Assembly (NCBI GenBank): GCA_003241285.1
Contig: QFOT01000148.1
Span: 1 to 5,773, forward strand
Source of the DNA: Micavibrio aeruginosavorus
GTDB taxonomy: Bacteria > Pseudomonadota > Alphaproteobacteria > Micavibrionales > Micavibrionaceae
Direction of reading: 5' to 3'
Length of the DNA stretch: 5,773 nt
Within the stretch, counting starts at the first letter, position 1; each line of letters begins with the position of its first letter. Under the pieces are notes generated by a model, which saw only the letters and a list, made by a program, of their open reading frames with translations, ran no database searches and was not told where the DNA came from. This document shows positions 5,762 to 5,773 of the stretch, one piece after another. The position numbers were made by a program, and so were the translations under genes.

Positions 5762-5773
5762 AAAAAAAGGACT
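5762..5773 (-). terminator. Possible tail of a terminator cut by the window edge
   Basis: On the - strand the window opens with AGTCC followed by seven T (5768-5762). This looks like the 3' arm and T-tract of an intrinsic terminator whose 5' arm lies outside. If so, a gene upstream on the - strand ends just beyond the edge, and the glycosyltransferase needs its own promoter. The other arm cannot be seen. Confidence 0.3.

Overview
The window looks like chromosomal DNA of a Gram-negative proteobacterium. The evidence is a glutathione-dependent formaldehyde detoxification pair, a typical lipobox lipoprotein, Shine-Dalgarno starts and intrinsic terminators. Base composition leans to AT. I cannot fix the class: both the alpha- and gammaproteobacteria fit. 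No mobile element, CRISPR array, tRNA or rRNA is visible.

Left part, + strand (1-1020): a small stand-alone histidine phosphotransfer (HPt) protein is followed by an intrinsic terminator. Next comes a small, strongly acidic, Thr/Glu-rich lipoprotein carrying a partly degenerate repeat. A long hairpin with A- and T-runs on its two sides closes this gene and also the convergent operon from the right.

Middle part, - strand (1026-2974): a class III alcohol dehydrogenase / S-(hydroxymethyl)glutathione dehydrogenase gene runs into an S-formylglutathione hydrolase gene, with stop and start sharing one base (TAATG). Together they turn the spontaneous formaldehyde-glutathione adduct into formate and free glutathione. 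No FrmR-type repressor gene is in the window.

Right part, - strand (3012-5705): these are surface-polysaccharide genes. A Wzx-type flippase of the WzxC kind lies downstream of, and overlaps by 8 bases, a WcaL-like GT4 glycosyltransferase. The pairing resembles the wzxC/wcaL end of the colanic acid cluster. The glycosyltransferase is split by a -1 frame change near 5430-5448: the N-terminal part is in one frame, and the part starting just before the conserved H-x-HFGP motif is in another. It is a recent pseudogene, a sequence error, or (less likely) a recoded gene.

All - strand genes are closely spaced, with only 37 bases between flippase and dehydrogenase, so one transcript could run from near 5725 to the terminator near 1000. 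A weak extended -10 before the dehydrogenase leaves room for its own promoter. I see no clear previously undescribed system. The best leads are the broken glycosyltransferase, the repeat lipoprotein and the unusual HPt motif.
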